NCBI RefSeq assembly: GCF_022376445.1
Contig: NW_025954984.1
Coordinates: forward strand, 62,001 to 126,000
DNA length: 64,000 nt
Source of the DNA: Fomitopsis serialis
Taxonomy: Eukaryota; Basidiomycota; Agaricomycetes; Polyporales; Fomitopsidaceae
Reading direction: 5' to 3'
The notes below the pieces were generated by a model, which was not told the origin of the DNA, did no database searches, and saw only the letters and a list, made by a program, of their open reading frames with translations. Positions 36,425-48,327 of this stretch are shown here, piece by piece. Position 1 is the first letter of the stretch, and each line of letters opens with the position of its first letter. The translations under genes were made by a program, and so were the position numbers.

Positions 36425-39400
36425 ATGGGTGTAAAGTCGCTGTGGCAGCTACTTGACCCTGTCGGTAGGCCGGTCTTGTGAGTTTCCTTTTGCCCTCTGA
36501 ATTTTCTTTTGCTTAACTGTTTGAAGGCTCGAGACGATGGAAGGCAAGGCTATGGCCATAGACTCGAGTATCTGGATCTACCAGTTCCAAGCTACGATGA
36601 GGGACAAGGAAGGTCGCGGGTTGGTCAATGCACACGTCCTTGGTTTCCTGCGCCGCATTTCCAAGCTTCTATTTTATGGCATCAAGCCTGTCTTCGTCTT
36701 TGACGGTGGCGCTCCTGCTCTGAAGCGGGCGACCATAGTGAGTATTGACTAGGCTGTGAGGGGCGCACCCGACTCAACCTTACCGTGCGCAACCAGTCCG
36801 AGCGTAAGAAGAAGAAAAGCGGTGCTGTGATGAGCCACGCAAAGGTGGCTGAAAGATTGCTTGCTGCACAAATGAGGCGTGAGGCTCTCAACCAGGTGAA
36901 AACGAAGAGGTGCGCAGGGTATGTCCTCGCTGGCACGTCTTTACCTCATGTATTTATGTAGCGGCGATTCCTCGAAGCGTAGGGGTAAAGTCCCAGACGG
37001 TCCTGTAGTCGTCGATGAGAACGCTGTTTACCTCGAGGACCTTGATGAGCCTGTTCCTACCACCCCTGCGAAGAAGGCTCAGGCATCTGCGACCTCTCCG
37101 CCATCCTCGAAGAAGAAATCCAGGTGGCATGATCATGACCCATACAAACTCCCGGCAGTCAAATGGACGAAGCAATTGCGAATGCGACGCGATCAAGTGC
37201 GCCAGACCCTCGCCTTGCGACTGAAGACGAGCTGCGGGGGTTCATCGAAGAGATGCGTCCAGAAGACTTCGATGTCGGGTCACCCGCCTTTCGCGAGCTG
37301 CCAACAGAGGTGCAATACGAAATCATCGGCGACATGCGACTTAAGTCGAGACAGACGTCGTACAAGCGTTTGCAGAACATGCTACGGATCGCAAAGACGC
37401 CTCTTGACTTCTCAAGGAGCAAATCAAAATCTGAAGCACCGAACTCGCTTACGCAGCAGCTCTTGACCACGACGGACAGCATTGGCAAAGCCCATGTTGA
37501 GATACCGATCAGAATTGCGAGTGAGCGGAATAGGGAGTATGTTCTCGTCAAGAACGAGGGTGCGGAGGGCGGCTGGGTGTTGGGCATTCGTGATGAAGGT
37601 TCTCGGAGCAAGCCGATTGAGATCGACCCCGTTAGCGACAAAGAGAACGAAGAGGACGACAGTGATGTTGAGATGGAGGAGGTCCAAATGTGAGAGTGCT
37701 CTCCATATTCTGAACTATGGTCATTCAGAAAGTGGCATTTGTAGTGACTCTGTGGCGGTCGATCCGGATCTGAGGGAGTACCGGAGAAATCAAGCTCTAT
37801 CAGCTCTTGCCAGCAGGTATTCTCCCAAGAAGCTCACTCCGCTGACCACTAGGACGCAGAGGAAACCCAAGAATCCACGACCTCTCTTCGCACCTGAAGA
37901 GGATGAACTCTCAGCGAACGCCCTCGCAGGCCAAGACGCGGACGATGAGGGTGATCCAGCACTGGAAGCTGCGTTACAGGAATCCCTCGAGGTTGAGGAG
38001 GAAGCGAACCTCAGGCGGGCGATGGAGGCCTCAAGAACAGAGGTACCCTCACGAATCAACGAGAATGGCGCTCGAGCTCGAAAGTGACCCTCGATGGCGA
38101 GCAGTCGAGGGCAAGTCACTTGCCAGGTACTACGACTCGGATGACGAAGATTTGTACGCATCTCCGTCTAGGCTCGAAACTGCCCTATCGATCGCAGGTG
38201 CGCGCCCATCCAGGCGACCAGTGTCAGAGTCGCGCAGGGCATCTGGGTCATCACACCCACACTCGTCGATTTTTGGTACGCCTAGTTTGCTACTTCCCGA
38301 GTCCACTCGCGCGGCGCCCGTGCCAGCGGAGGCTACACCGACGATGGTACCGTCCGACTCGGATGAAGATGAAATGGAAGAAGTACTCGTTCCGCCGCCC
38401 GTTCCGAGGACGCCGCCGCCCAGAGTGATGGGCCTTGGTCGGTCAAGGGCGGAAGAAGCTGCTACAGCAACGCCGCACCAGCTCAGGGGACCGATACTCT
38501 ATTGATCGAAGACTCAGATGAAGACATGGAGCTATCATTTTTACCCCAGGCACCCGCAGTACCAGCAGCACAGGTCAATGGTGCTGGATATGAGCGATCT
38601 CCTCGCCCGTGCTGGGACCAGAGGACCTTCCTTCCGATGGCGCAGAGGAAGTTGCACCTTCTGTACGTGGTAGCCCACCTTCGGCGTCGGAGCGAGCAAA
38701 CAGCAGAGGCATCACTCCCCAATCGCCGATGCAGGAGGCTGTCGCTGCGACATTTACACCTGAAGCGACTCCGCAGACGTGCCTAGAAGCCACCCTGTAT
38801 CCGAATCAGAGGACGATGAAGCCGTCCCCTGGGATAGGCCACCTTCGCTGAATAACGAGCCATCGACAAGTGGGCCAACAGCTGTTGCGTCGACGGCCGA
38901 TGGCTGGGACGCAGCGGATGAGATGGATCCTCACGCGGAAGAGGGAGAGTTTGCCCGCTTCATGTCCCAGGTGAAGGGGAAGGACATCGAATCTGTACGG
39001 CGGGAAATCGACGACGAAATCCGGGACCTCAACCAGCAGCGGAAGGCGGCGATGCGTGATTCCGAGGACATCACCCAGCAGATGATATCGCAGATAATGG
39101 TGAGTCCCTCGTCGTCGTTCGCTGCTCGGACTACGGCTCATGCAGGGCAGATCATGTTGCGCTTGTTCGGCATTCCGTACATCACCGCACCCATGGAGGC
39201 CGAAGCTCAGTGCGCGGAGCTCGCCGCCCTCGGTCTGGTGGACGGCATCATCACAGACGACTCCGACGTCTTCCTTTTCGGCGGCCTCCGCGTGCTCAAG
39301 AACATGTTCAACCAGTCTAAGACCGTCGAGTGCTTTCTTCTGAGCGACCTCGAGCGCGAGCTCGGGTTGGACCGCGACAAGCTCATCAGGCTCGCGTACC

Positions 39401-40557
39401 TTCTGGGCAGCGACTATACGGATGGCTTACCTGGTGTCGGGCCTGTGGTGGCTATGGAGCTGCTGAAGGAATTCCGGGGCAGGATGGGCTGCATAAGTTT
39501 AAGGATTGGTGGAAGAAGGTCCAGAGCGGGAAGGACACCGCCGAAGACACGGGTACCGCCTTTCGGAAACGATTCGTATGTTAGGCTTTCATTTGTCGCT
39601 CCCTGTTCGCTCACGGATAATGCAGAAGAAACGATACAAAGAGCTCTTCATTCCGGATGACTGGCCGAACCCCACGGTGGTACGTATCATGCACGGCAAT
39701 CGACCAGCTTGGCTGCTAATATGATGCCCAGCGAGATGCATACTACCATCCTACGGTCGACGAGTCGGAGGAGCCGTTCAAGTGGGGTCTCCCAGACTTG
39801 GATGCCCTGCGAGAGTACGTGCGAGCCTCACTTCGTGTTTCATTATAGTAACATCATATTCCTACAGCTTCTTCAATTCAGAACTGAGTTGGAGCCAATC
39901 CAAGGTCGACGATCTGCTGTTGCCAATCATCCGCAAGATGGGCAAGCGAGGACAAGTAGCTCTAGAACTCCTGCTGTTCCACGTTATCACGTTGCTGACA
40001 CACATCCCCAGAGTACCACCAACAAGCAGGGCAACCTCGCCGGGTTTTCGACCTCCCGGTCGGCGGGCAGCCCCACGCAAACGCCAAGCCTACGCGAGCA
40101 AGCGGTTGCAACAGGTTGTCTCTGACTTCAGGAAGGAGCGTGCGCGGGTGCAGTCGACGGAGTCCTCGGGCACAGGCACAACATCAGCCAGCGGCGAGCA
40201 GAAGCTCAGTCTGACGATGAGGATACAGTGAGGTTCCTGCGAAGAGGAGGAAGACGGGCAAGGCACCAAAACCAAAGCCGGCGGGAAGGAGCGGGTGCGG
40301 CTGGGGCGAAGACTGGGCGGGGGGCCAAGTCTACGCGCGGCGGTAATAAGGGTAAGCGGACCGCGAAGAAGCGCAAGGCGAGTGAGAGCGACTCCGAGTC
40401 TGAGGCAGATGTACCCCTTGCCGACTTGCGAGCGGAGGGTGGGTCGCCTCCGCCTCCTTTGGCGGTGAACCTGAGGCCCAGGCCCAAGCCCAAGCCCGCG
40501 TACAAGGGTGCAATAGCTAATGCTGTTCCTGCGGCTGGCGGAGAGGAGAGCGGGTGA
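36425..40557 (+). CDS. RAD2: DNA repair endonuclease RAD2/XPG (many apparent frame breaks)
   Basis: First exons 36425-36477, 36527-36737 and from 36797 give the XPG N domain: [30 protein letters not shown] (metal-binding Asp), [12 protein letters not shown] and [11 protein letters not shown]. The long spacer holds the conserved [20 protein letters not shown] and [20 protein letters not shown], then acidic Ser-rich stretches. The XPG I domain is at about 39150-39450: [32 protein letters not shown] and [17 protein letters not shown]. The C-terminus is basic ([12 protein letters not shown]). The enzyme makes the 3' incision in nucleotide excision repair with TFIIH. The frame steps by one base at about 37163, three times within 37418-37445, at several points in 38500-38780, and at 39482, 40045 and 40085. 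All recognised catalytic residues are nevertheless present. Confidence 0.88.
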
Positions 40558-40921
40558 GGTTCGCGTGACAGTACTTGTAGCGTACACCTACCTAATCTTC
40601 AGCGTAGATTATTGTATATTTGCGGTTGCTGGTATCATTATTTCTTGTGCTCCTCGTACGCCAATGGCTAAACGCTCTCGAGTCGGTCTTGGAATTGCGT
40701 TTGCTGCCGTATCTGCACTACCTGGATAGGAAGACCGGAATAGATAGGAAGAATGTGTTCGGGTTGAACGTTACTTCCATATCGTCGTCGACCTACTGCA
40801 GGATTTGGAGATGTGACGTCCATACCGGAACGAAACACACCAACGTGTGTGACAGGGCACGTTGCACCAGGCAAAAGCAGGCTCTTGTTGGGACAGACTA
40901 GTAGACACATTCGTAGAGTAT

Positions 40922-41490
40922 TCATTCATCCTCCTCTCCAGTCTCCTCCCTGGCCTGTCACGCGAGTTAATGGCATATTTGCAGACCAGTCGGTGGACCG
41001 CTCACCTTGTTGTCCTCGAGGCCGCCCAACTCGGTCACCAGGCCAGAGAAGGGGTACTCCCGCGGCACCGCTGGCCTTGCAGGAACGAGCGCGTACTTGC
41101 AGAACACACCAAATGCGGCGATGCCGGAGAAGGCGATGATGAAGTGACGGAGGGCAGTCGACGGCGGGACGACCGGCGCATCGAGACCCCACATGGAGAG
41201 GATCTCGTCTCTATCATGGAGCTGCAACTGCGTTAGAAGCGGGCTTCATACGCGAGCGACTGCGTGGCTCACAGGGTCCCCAAAGTTCCTACGCATCTGC
41301 TGGTCGTCCCATCCGCGCGCAGGCAGACGTTGCCGCGAGACCCAGGGCAGCTGGGGGTAGTCTCCAAGCTGCGGGTCGTGCTCTTCCTTGTAGTGGACGG
41401 GAGTCGCGTACGAGCGCACTGGCTGGGCGCGGTGGCACGCAGGGCGGTGCGGATGCCCGCCGAACGGGCGGTGAGGATAGTCGAGCTCAT
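40922..41490 (-). CDS. NDUFB8: NADH:ubiquinone oxidoreductase subunit NDUFB8 (ASHI type; one apparent frame break)
   Basis: Three exons on the minus strand: 41273-41490, 41006-41227 and 40922-40954. The start MSSTILTARSAGIRTALRAT is a typical mitochondrial presequence. The mature part reads SYATPVHYKEEHDPQLGDYP, LPARGWDDQQMRRNFGDP and LHDRDEILSMWGLDAPVVPP. One membrane helix (FIIAFSGIAAFGVFCKYALV) follows, then REYPFSGLVTELGG and the acidic end REETGEEDE. It is an accessory subunit of the membrane arm of complex I. One base is missing at about 41428-41431 between the presequence and the mature part. The start lies 332 bases from the divergent methyltransferase gene. Confidence 0.85.
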
Positions 41491-41822
41491 TGCAGTCACG
41501 AATGAGAGCCACGGCCGCGAGTGGAGGCTGCCGGCGATTTCCTCGGACAAGGCCTTATCGTGCCATGCAGGGGTTATGGGAGGAAAGTATTGATTTTTGC
41601 CGGTATCGGGGCCGGATTTGCTTCCGTATGGTGAATCGGTGATGCGAGAACAAGACATCGCATCGGGCGATCACAGAAATGCCCCCCAAAATATTGGTGC
41701 GGCGCGCGCTCTGGTATGTATGGCTGCCGACATAAGCGCGGGATGATTGTGTGCAATGTCCCCGCCCCTCCGCCTGACCGTTGTCCTCCCAGGTCTGGTT
41801 CCGTCTTCGCAACTTCTGGCAC

Positions 41823-43705
41823 ATGCAGTCGACCACCTCCCTTGGCTCCTCCAAAAGCGCCGTCAGCAGAGACATCCAAGATGAGCTCATGAGCAAGGGC
41901 CGCAAACGCCTGCGCGACATGGGTCCAAAGAAGTGGTCGCTACCCTACCCGCTGGTCCCGACAGACGAGCAGCATATCTAGTGCGTCTCGCTGCGCGGTC
42001 GTCACCGGCCCTGTTCGCGTCTGAATCCTTCGGCAGTGACAACTGGAATTGCCTCTTCCTGGGCGGCCTGGTGCGCGCCGTCTCTATGCACCATTTCGAG
42101 ACGCCACCTAGTAGGGTACTTGAATTGGGTTGTGGGACTGGAGTCTGGGTACTTGAGGCATGCAAGCTGTGGCCAGTGAGTCCATTGCCATAACAATCGC
42201 CTTCTCACTCAACGCGTGCATTCCCAGAACGCGTCCTTCGTTGGACTCGACATCATCAAGTGTCAGCCAGATTTGTCCTCTCCCGAGATTGGGCGGACCG
42301 ACCTGGCCCCCAGAGTGACATGGGTGAACGCTGACTTGTAGGTTATCCCAGAATAATCTCTACAGCAACTCATCCGCATTTGTAGCTTGGAGCCTATGCC
42401 GTTCAGAGACGGTCAATTTGATTTTGTTCGCATGTCACATATCGCTCTGGGTGTGCCAGAGGATGAGTGGCAGTATCTTTTCGAGGTGAGTTCTCGTTTA
42501 TTACCACACAGTACCTGGACTAGACGGCAGTAGGAATGTGCGCGCATTCTGGAGCCTGGTGGTATCATTGAGGTACGCGCCGTGCCCATTTGTCACCGCT
42601 GCAACTAAACCAACTTTCGCTACTAGATGGTCGAGGACGATCTGATATTCCCTTGTGGGCGCCCTCCTCACAAAGCGCGAGAAGACGATCGCGCAAGCCA
42701 TTCGACTGGATCGTCCAAAGTTCCTCCCAATGAGGCTCTCACGAGCGTCTCCACTTTCAGCTTCACATCCACCGGCAGCCCTTCAGTACACTCGTCCGAT
42801 CACAAACTTGTCTCGCCCGAGCCAACTCCGCCCCCCTCCGCTATCTCTTACTCCGCGAGCATTGACTCGGTGCAATCGCAGCCCCGACAGGCCGACCAAT
42901 ACACACAGAAGGACCCCGAGCGGAACGCTGACAAAAAGGACCATACGCGGCTCATCAAGGCCTGGGACGCGATGCTGCACAACCGGTTCCTGGCGCCGCA
43001 AGTGAGCTCCATCCTGCCGTTCTACCTCTCTACGTGCTTCAGCGACATCCGGATGATGCCCTCGCTGCACATCTTGCTCCCGCCGAGCACGGAGCAGCTG
43101 AACAACAACAAGGAGTCGTTCGACCTACCGGGTCAGGGGAAGGAGACGCCGGAGGACCTCGCGGAGCTCTACTTAAGCTTGCAGCTGCATGGCAACAAGC
43201 TCTCCGTGGATCGCTCGGCGGGCGCATCCAAGGCGCCGAAGCAGCCGTGGAAGCACGCGACGATCGCGTCGTGGGCGTCCATCCATCTTGCGCGGAGCCT
43301 GAACACCATACGTGCGTGCAAAGACGCGATGTGGGATGCGTATCTGGAGGGAAGGGGATTTGGGCAGCGGAAGGAGGCGGACGAGGGCCATCTGCGAGAT
43401 GACTTTGAGACAGCGTGGCAAAACTGGGAGGCGTAAGCTGCTGTTTTCTTGTCTACGTTGATACATTGACTAATGCAAGGGCTTTCAGCGACATGAAGGA
43501 CCGCATGTGCATGCGAGCGAAGCTTCACGAGGCCTTGACATGGGTAGAGCCTGGCACCAGTGAGCAACCCAACTGGAAGGTCTGGCGTGAGCGCGCCAAC
43601 GTAATGGAAATGATGGAGTTCCAAGATCCTTTCGGATACTATATCTCTCCAGAGAATCTATGCAGGAGCATCAAGGGATTTGTTGGCTATAAGCCAAAGG
43701 CTTGA
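41823..43705 (+). CDS. SAM-dependent methyltransferase (one apparent frame break)
   Basis: Exons 41823-42175, 42228-42337, 42386-42485, 42534-42572, 42627-43432 and 43489-43705. The N-terminus (SSKSAVSRDIQDELMSKGRK) leads to FGSDNWNCLFLGGL and the class-I methyltransferase motif I VLELGCGTGVWVLEACKLWP, then FVGLDIIKCQ (motif post-I), FDFVRMSHIALGVPEDEW and ECARILEPGGIIEMVEDDL. A Ser/Pro-rich insert of about 90 residues follows (VSTFSFTSTGSPSVHS), then a helical C-terminal region ending FVGYKPKA. This build is common in Agaricomycetes next to no fixed partner; the substrate is unknown. One base is missing at about 41980, where the frame changes between TDEQHIY and RLAARSSPALFASES. The intact motif I argues for a real gene. 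Confidence 0.86.
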
Positions 43706-44030
43706 TCATATCTGACTCTTCGTTGCAGGGACTAGATCTAAGTATCCATTTATGCCGCATTGTATTACGATCTACTTTTACGATTGTACATAGTTTTATC
43801 CTAGTGCTTCCGCCCTATATATGCTGACAGGAAGAAAAGTCAACTCATGTACTTACGAATGGGCCCAGCTTTGGTTTGTCCCGGTATGACGCGTCTGGTA
43901 CGCGTCAACGGTACAGTGCGCACGTGACCCTGTATTTTCGCGACCTTCCTGCTCATCGCAGCAGTCGATCGCATCCATAATCCCGCCAACCTCATCTCCT
44001 TCCTCTTCCACCCTCTGTGTATATAGTACC

Positions 44031-45532
44031 ATGTCCGAGGCAGCAAAGCCCACAGAGGAAGTCAAGCCCGCAGAGGAGAAGCCCGCCTCCACCGCTGCGG
44101 CGGATTTCACGAAATATAAGGTGCGGACGGCCTTTTCTGCTTGGCGCGCGATCGGGATAGTTGACTGACGAGTGAATGGGATATCGCGTAGGCTGCTGCC
44201 GATATCACCAATGCTGTAATGCAGAAGATCGTCGCCGCGAGTGTGGAAGGTGCGAAGGTGCTGGATCTTTGCATCGAGGGCGACAGGCTCCTCGAGGAAG
44301 GCACGGGTGCCGTGTACAACAAGCCGGTGAAGGGCGTGAAAGTTAGCAAGGGTGCGTATCATCATGCACCTCATGCGCATTGACATTTAACCTTGCGCTC
44401 TTACCCTCAGGAATCGCGTTCCCAACGAGTGTTTCCGTCAACAACGCCGTCGCCCACTTCTCTCCATTGCCCACCGACCCCGCATCCTCGCAAACCCTTG
44501 CCAAGGGTGACGTCGTCAAGGTACACCTAGGCGCGCACATCGATGGCTACGCAGCTATCAGCGCAGAAACACTCGTCGTCGGCGCATCCGAAGACGAGCC
44601 CGTCACTGGCCGGCGCGCAGACGTGCTCAAGGCGGCATGGACTGCAGCGGAGGCAGCGATGCGGCTGGTCAAGGTCGGAAACAAGAACTGGGGAATAACG
44701 GAGTCGGTAGCGAAGATCGCTAATGCGTGGGACTGCAAACCTGTCGAGGGTGCGTGTAGTCGCGTGCTGTATTGGGAGGTTTGAATTGATGAGCGAGTGC
44801 AGGCATGCTCTCATGCGAGCAGGCGCAGAATGTGATTGACGGGAAGAAGCGCATCATCCTCAATCCGAGTGAGGAGCAGAAGAAGGGCTTCGAGACCGTG
44901 ACGTTCGCGGAGAACGATGTCTGGGGCATCGACATCCTCATCTCGTCCGGAGAAGACGGCAAGGTGAGATCTACGCGAGCACATCCGATCGTCCATCCCG
45001 CGTGCTCATGTCTGATTCGATCGACCGGCACTAGGCACGGTTGGAGGAGTCCAAGACGACCATCTACCAGAAGGAGTCGAGCGTCACGTATCAGCTCAAG
45101 ATGAAGACCTCGCGTGCCGTCTTCTCTGAGGTCCAAAAGAAGGCGGGTGCCTTCCCCTTCAACGTCCGCGTCTTGGAGGACGAGAAGCGAGCGCGGCTGG
45201 GTCTGCAGGAGGCCGTGCAGCACGGACTGGTGAAACCTTACGAGGTGATGTGAGTGCATTCACGTAAATCGCTTCTCGATTGAATCTGATCGGTGTACAT
45301 CCCCAGCTACACGCCCTCGAACACGTTCGTCGCGGGATTCCACTTCACGATCGCGCTGCTTCCTGCAGGCCCTGTGATGATCACGAGCCCGCCTGTCTGG
45401 TACAAGCCGGAGCTGGTCAAAACGGAGAAAGAGCTTGAGGATACGGAGTTGAAGGAACTGCTGACGCAGCCGCTGAGGGAGGACAAGAAGTCCAAGAAGA
45501 AGAAAGCGAAGGAGGGTGCCGAGGAGAAGTAA
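44031..45532 (+). CDS. PA2G4: PA2G4/EBP1-like protein (methionine-aminopeptidase fold)
   Basis: Six exons: 44031-44120, 44192-44351, 44411-44749, 44803-44964, 45035-45249 and 45307-45532, all in phase. The protein starts MSEAAKPTEEVKPAEEKPA. It carries the pita-bread fold of type-II methionine aminopeptidase: YKAAADITNAVMQKIVAASV, GIAFPTSVSVNNAVAHFSPL and KGDVVKVHLGAHIDGYAA. The tail is lysine-rich (DKKSKKKKAKEGAEEK), the RNA/ribosome-binding and nucleolar signal of this family. EBP1-type proteins bind the ribosome exit tunnel and act in ribosome biogenesis and growth control, and have lost peptidase activity. No frame break is present. Confidence 0.95.
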
Positions 45533-45627
45533 AGAATGTAGTCAGTTGCACTGTATAACGACGCACTGTATCGCTAGTGTAGCGCTTACTTTGTCAATCT
45601 TGCCGACATGAACATCGTAGATACGTT

Positions 45628-46019
45628 CTACGCTGTTGCACCCTTCGCTGCATCTTCGCCGAACTCCGCGAGTGTTCGAGTGACTAGATCGACATTCTCG
45701 AGGAACGCGTTCACCGTGAGCCTGCTGAGCCTGACGGTCAAAGTTTTGAACGTTCTAGCATGTGTCAGCGCTCTGTGGTGATTGAAGTGGGTAGATGTGA
45801 CACTCACGCGACAAGAACGTTTTCCTCTATCGACAACTCTCGCTGGACGGCATGAGGTTGCAATTCTCTGTCCACTTCAATCACTTGTTTTGCGATGGAC
45901 GCGTGCTGTTCTGATCCAAATGGGATGCGAACTGTCCTGTATATCTGTGAGCACCGGTGTTGATTATGGAAGTAATGGGAATTGTACACTGTATGCCATG
46001 GTAGATCTGGAGAGGACAT
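45628..46019 (-). CDS. PCC1: KEOPS/EKC complex subunit Pcc1
   Basis: Three exons on the minus strand: 45990-46019, 45808-45944 and 45628-45754. They give 97 residues in phase. The protein reads MSSPDLPWHTIYRTVRIPF, SIAKQVIEVDRELQPHAV and RELSIEENVLVATFKTLTVR, then LSRLTVNAFLENVDLVTRTL, the two-strand/two-helix Pcc1 fold (CTAG/Pcc1 family, about 90 residues in yeast). Pcc1 dimerises and supports Kae1 in making N6-threonylcarbamoyl-adenosine in tRNA. It is convergent with PA2G4, leaving fewer than 100 bases between the two stops. It is easy to overlook because the exons are small. Confidence 0.9.
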
Positions 46020-48327
46020 AACGAAAGATTTGTGACCCTCTACTGAATCACCTTCAACTTTCCGTTGGGCCTCAGAACAACTGGTGATGGCGGTCGCCAG
46101 TAAGTAACTTAGATGGCACAGGTGTCTGAGAGTGGCTGAGATCCCTAGACCCGATCCGATCTCTTGCGTTCTGCTACGAGCGCTAACGACCGAGCAGGAC
46201 TCGGAGGAGGCTAATACTGTGCTTACTGTAGTACGACACTGCGATTCAGACTCCTGGTGTGCCCCGATTTCTATCACGACTTTCAGAGGCGTCTGTGGTT
46301 TATACTTCAAAGCGTGGAACTATTTGGGATCTCAGTGTCTGGGTAACTCTCGTTGCATGCCGTGGCCTGGAGAGCGTTGATCTGGTCCACTGCCATCCAA
46401 CTGCCATCACACTATTTTTTCTGGCTTTCGATGTCGTATCGAATACTAGAAAAGGTGAGTCAGCAGCTCTGTGCGGTTTGACACTGCTTGCTAAGTGACT
46501 CAGTTGCTCACAAATCCCATAGACACTCCGAGTCGGCAGTGAGGGGCCTCCGCACAGCTTGCGGCCGCTGTCACTACCCTGTGGGTCGACCAACCAAGCA
46601 ACATATATTCGTGAAGTCTTGTAGTAGCCCTGAGCCAAAAGACGGCGGCGAACACGATGAATTGTCGCATCAATCTGCGTGGAGCCACAGTGTCTGCGAG
46701 TGGAAGGTGGCTCGTCGGCAGTATCACCGCGTCTGTCGCCTGTGTGGAAGATGAGTCGATGTCCTTTATATCTCAGGTCTAATTCACTGGAAGTAGCCTT
46801 CACTATGTCCTGTCTACTGCCACGTATTACCTGCTGCGGGCCGAGCATGCCTGTAGCACTCGGGGTCGGCGATGTATATACATAACCCCGCATTCTTCCA
46901 CGCAAAATGACAGGCTTGGCGCTGCAGACGTCAAGGCAAGAGCACAAATCAATCCCGACCGTCCCGTTGCAAATGCGAACCGTCTTCACAACTCTCAGCG
47001 CTTACCCCCGAGTGAGTGAATTTGTCAAACCATTCGTTGGTATGCTGATCCGTCGTCTTCCGTCCTGCCTTGGCCTCCAATAATCGCTCACATGTCCACA
47101 ATGCAAGGCACAGGAGACACTGAGTATTGTAACGAATGTTGGCTAAGTTCCAGTGGACGCATATGATTGTCTGTATCTGCTGCGTCGCTGACTCGGATGG
47201 GCTTGTCGCAAGATTGCATTCTGAAGTCGTCCGCATCGTCGGGGGTTCGTTCTTGTTGTCCACGCTCACCACGACTTCCAACAGCCCTAAGACAGTGGGT
47301 AGGTCCATATGCACCATTCCCTTGCAGCCACAATCGATCCAATTGATGGGCTGGGAGAATGTTATCATCCAGTGCGTCGCAAACACCGTATGCTATGATC
47401 CCAGTCACCTGGTTTCATGCTACGTAGTTCGAAAAGCAGCCGCAGTCAAAGGTATGTACACAGCCGCGCTGCTGGCCGTTCATGCTACATAGGCTGAAGA
47501 AGGAATCTCGCAGTGCACACCATCGCCGCGTGCGAAGTTGCATCCACTAGGCACTCCTTGTACTCGAATGCTGTGTATCATGCGGATGTTTTCCTTTCTT
47601 GTTCGTATCATCAATCGCACGGTAGTCAGTGGTGAGTCCAGGAACCTTGGCCTTGTTCTGGACGCTAAGGATATCTGATGCCTGGATAGTGCGACCCGGA
47701 TTGTCAGCCAACCTGGTGACCCTCTGTGCCAGTGTTACTGGCTTCTTTTGCTACATATATCAGTCGTGAGCCAGATAAGGTGGCCCAGACGCGTATACTT
47801 CCATATCATGGACGTGCATTCCCAAAATCTCCTGGCCCAGCCGACAAGTCCCACCAATAGCTCATTGGCTGGTCCCGATCATGATCGCGATGTCGGGTGC
47901 ATAGGGGTTGTATCGAACTCGCCATTCGCCTCCCTTTGACAACTGACAGGCTGAGAGTCAACCGCAGAATTACTACTTATGCCACCGAGCGCCTCACCAG
48001 CCGGGTCGAATTGTTCTCGGCGAATACTTCTGACATATCTTGGCAATATCTTGATGCAATGGATGCAAACATCCCTGATCACAGTCTTAATATCCACACT
48101 GTCTCCGCGCAAATCGGTGAGTCGGGTCGTTTGATTGAGAATAACTCTAATGAGCTTATATGACAGTACTCGTCCATTACAGATGCGTGTGCGATGTTAT
48201 ATCAACAGGTAACTCTGTTTTCCCCTCAATCGTCACTCACATACATATGAAGAGCAGGTAGAAACCAGTCTTACACACGAAATGTGTCTCTGTATGAGAA
48301 GGTGGCATAGTGACGGCCATATCACAG
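46020..48327. other. Gene-poor stretch upstream of the P450
   Basis: About 2.3 kb. The longest frame is 229 codons on the minus strand (46300-46989); neither it nor the smaller frames carry a recognisable domain. I looked for the missing N-terminal third of the P450 here (membrane anchor, proline hinge, helix C region) and did not see it. The stretch may include relics of mobile DNA. Confidence 0.45.

Noticed and set aside
30597..40557. Caf120-like and RAD2 genes as true pseudogenes
   Set aside because: Catalytic and structural residues, introns and codon use are well kept and the breaks are all single missing bases; sequence error is the simpler explanation, so they are listed as genes with a warning.
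46300..46989. 229-codon minus-strand frame upstream of the P450
   Set aside because: No domain, biased composition, overlapped by equally long frames on the other strand.
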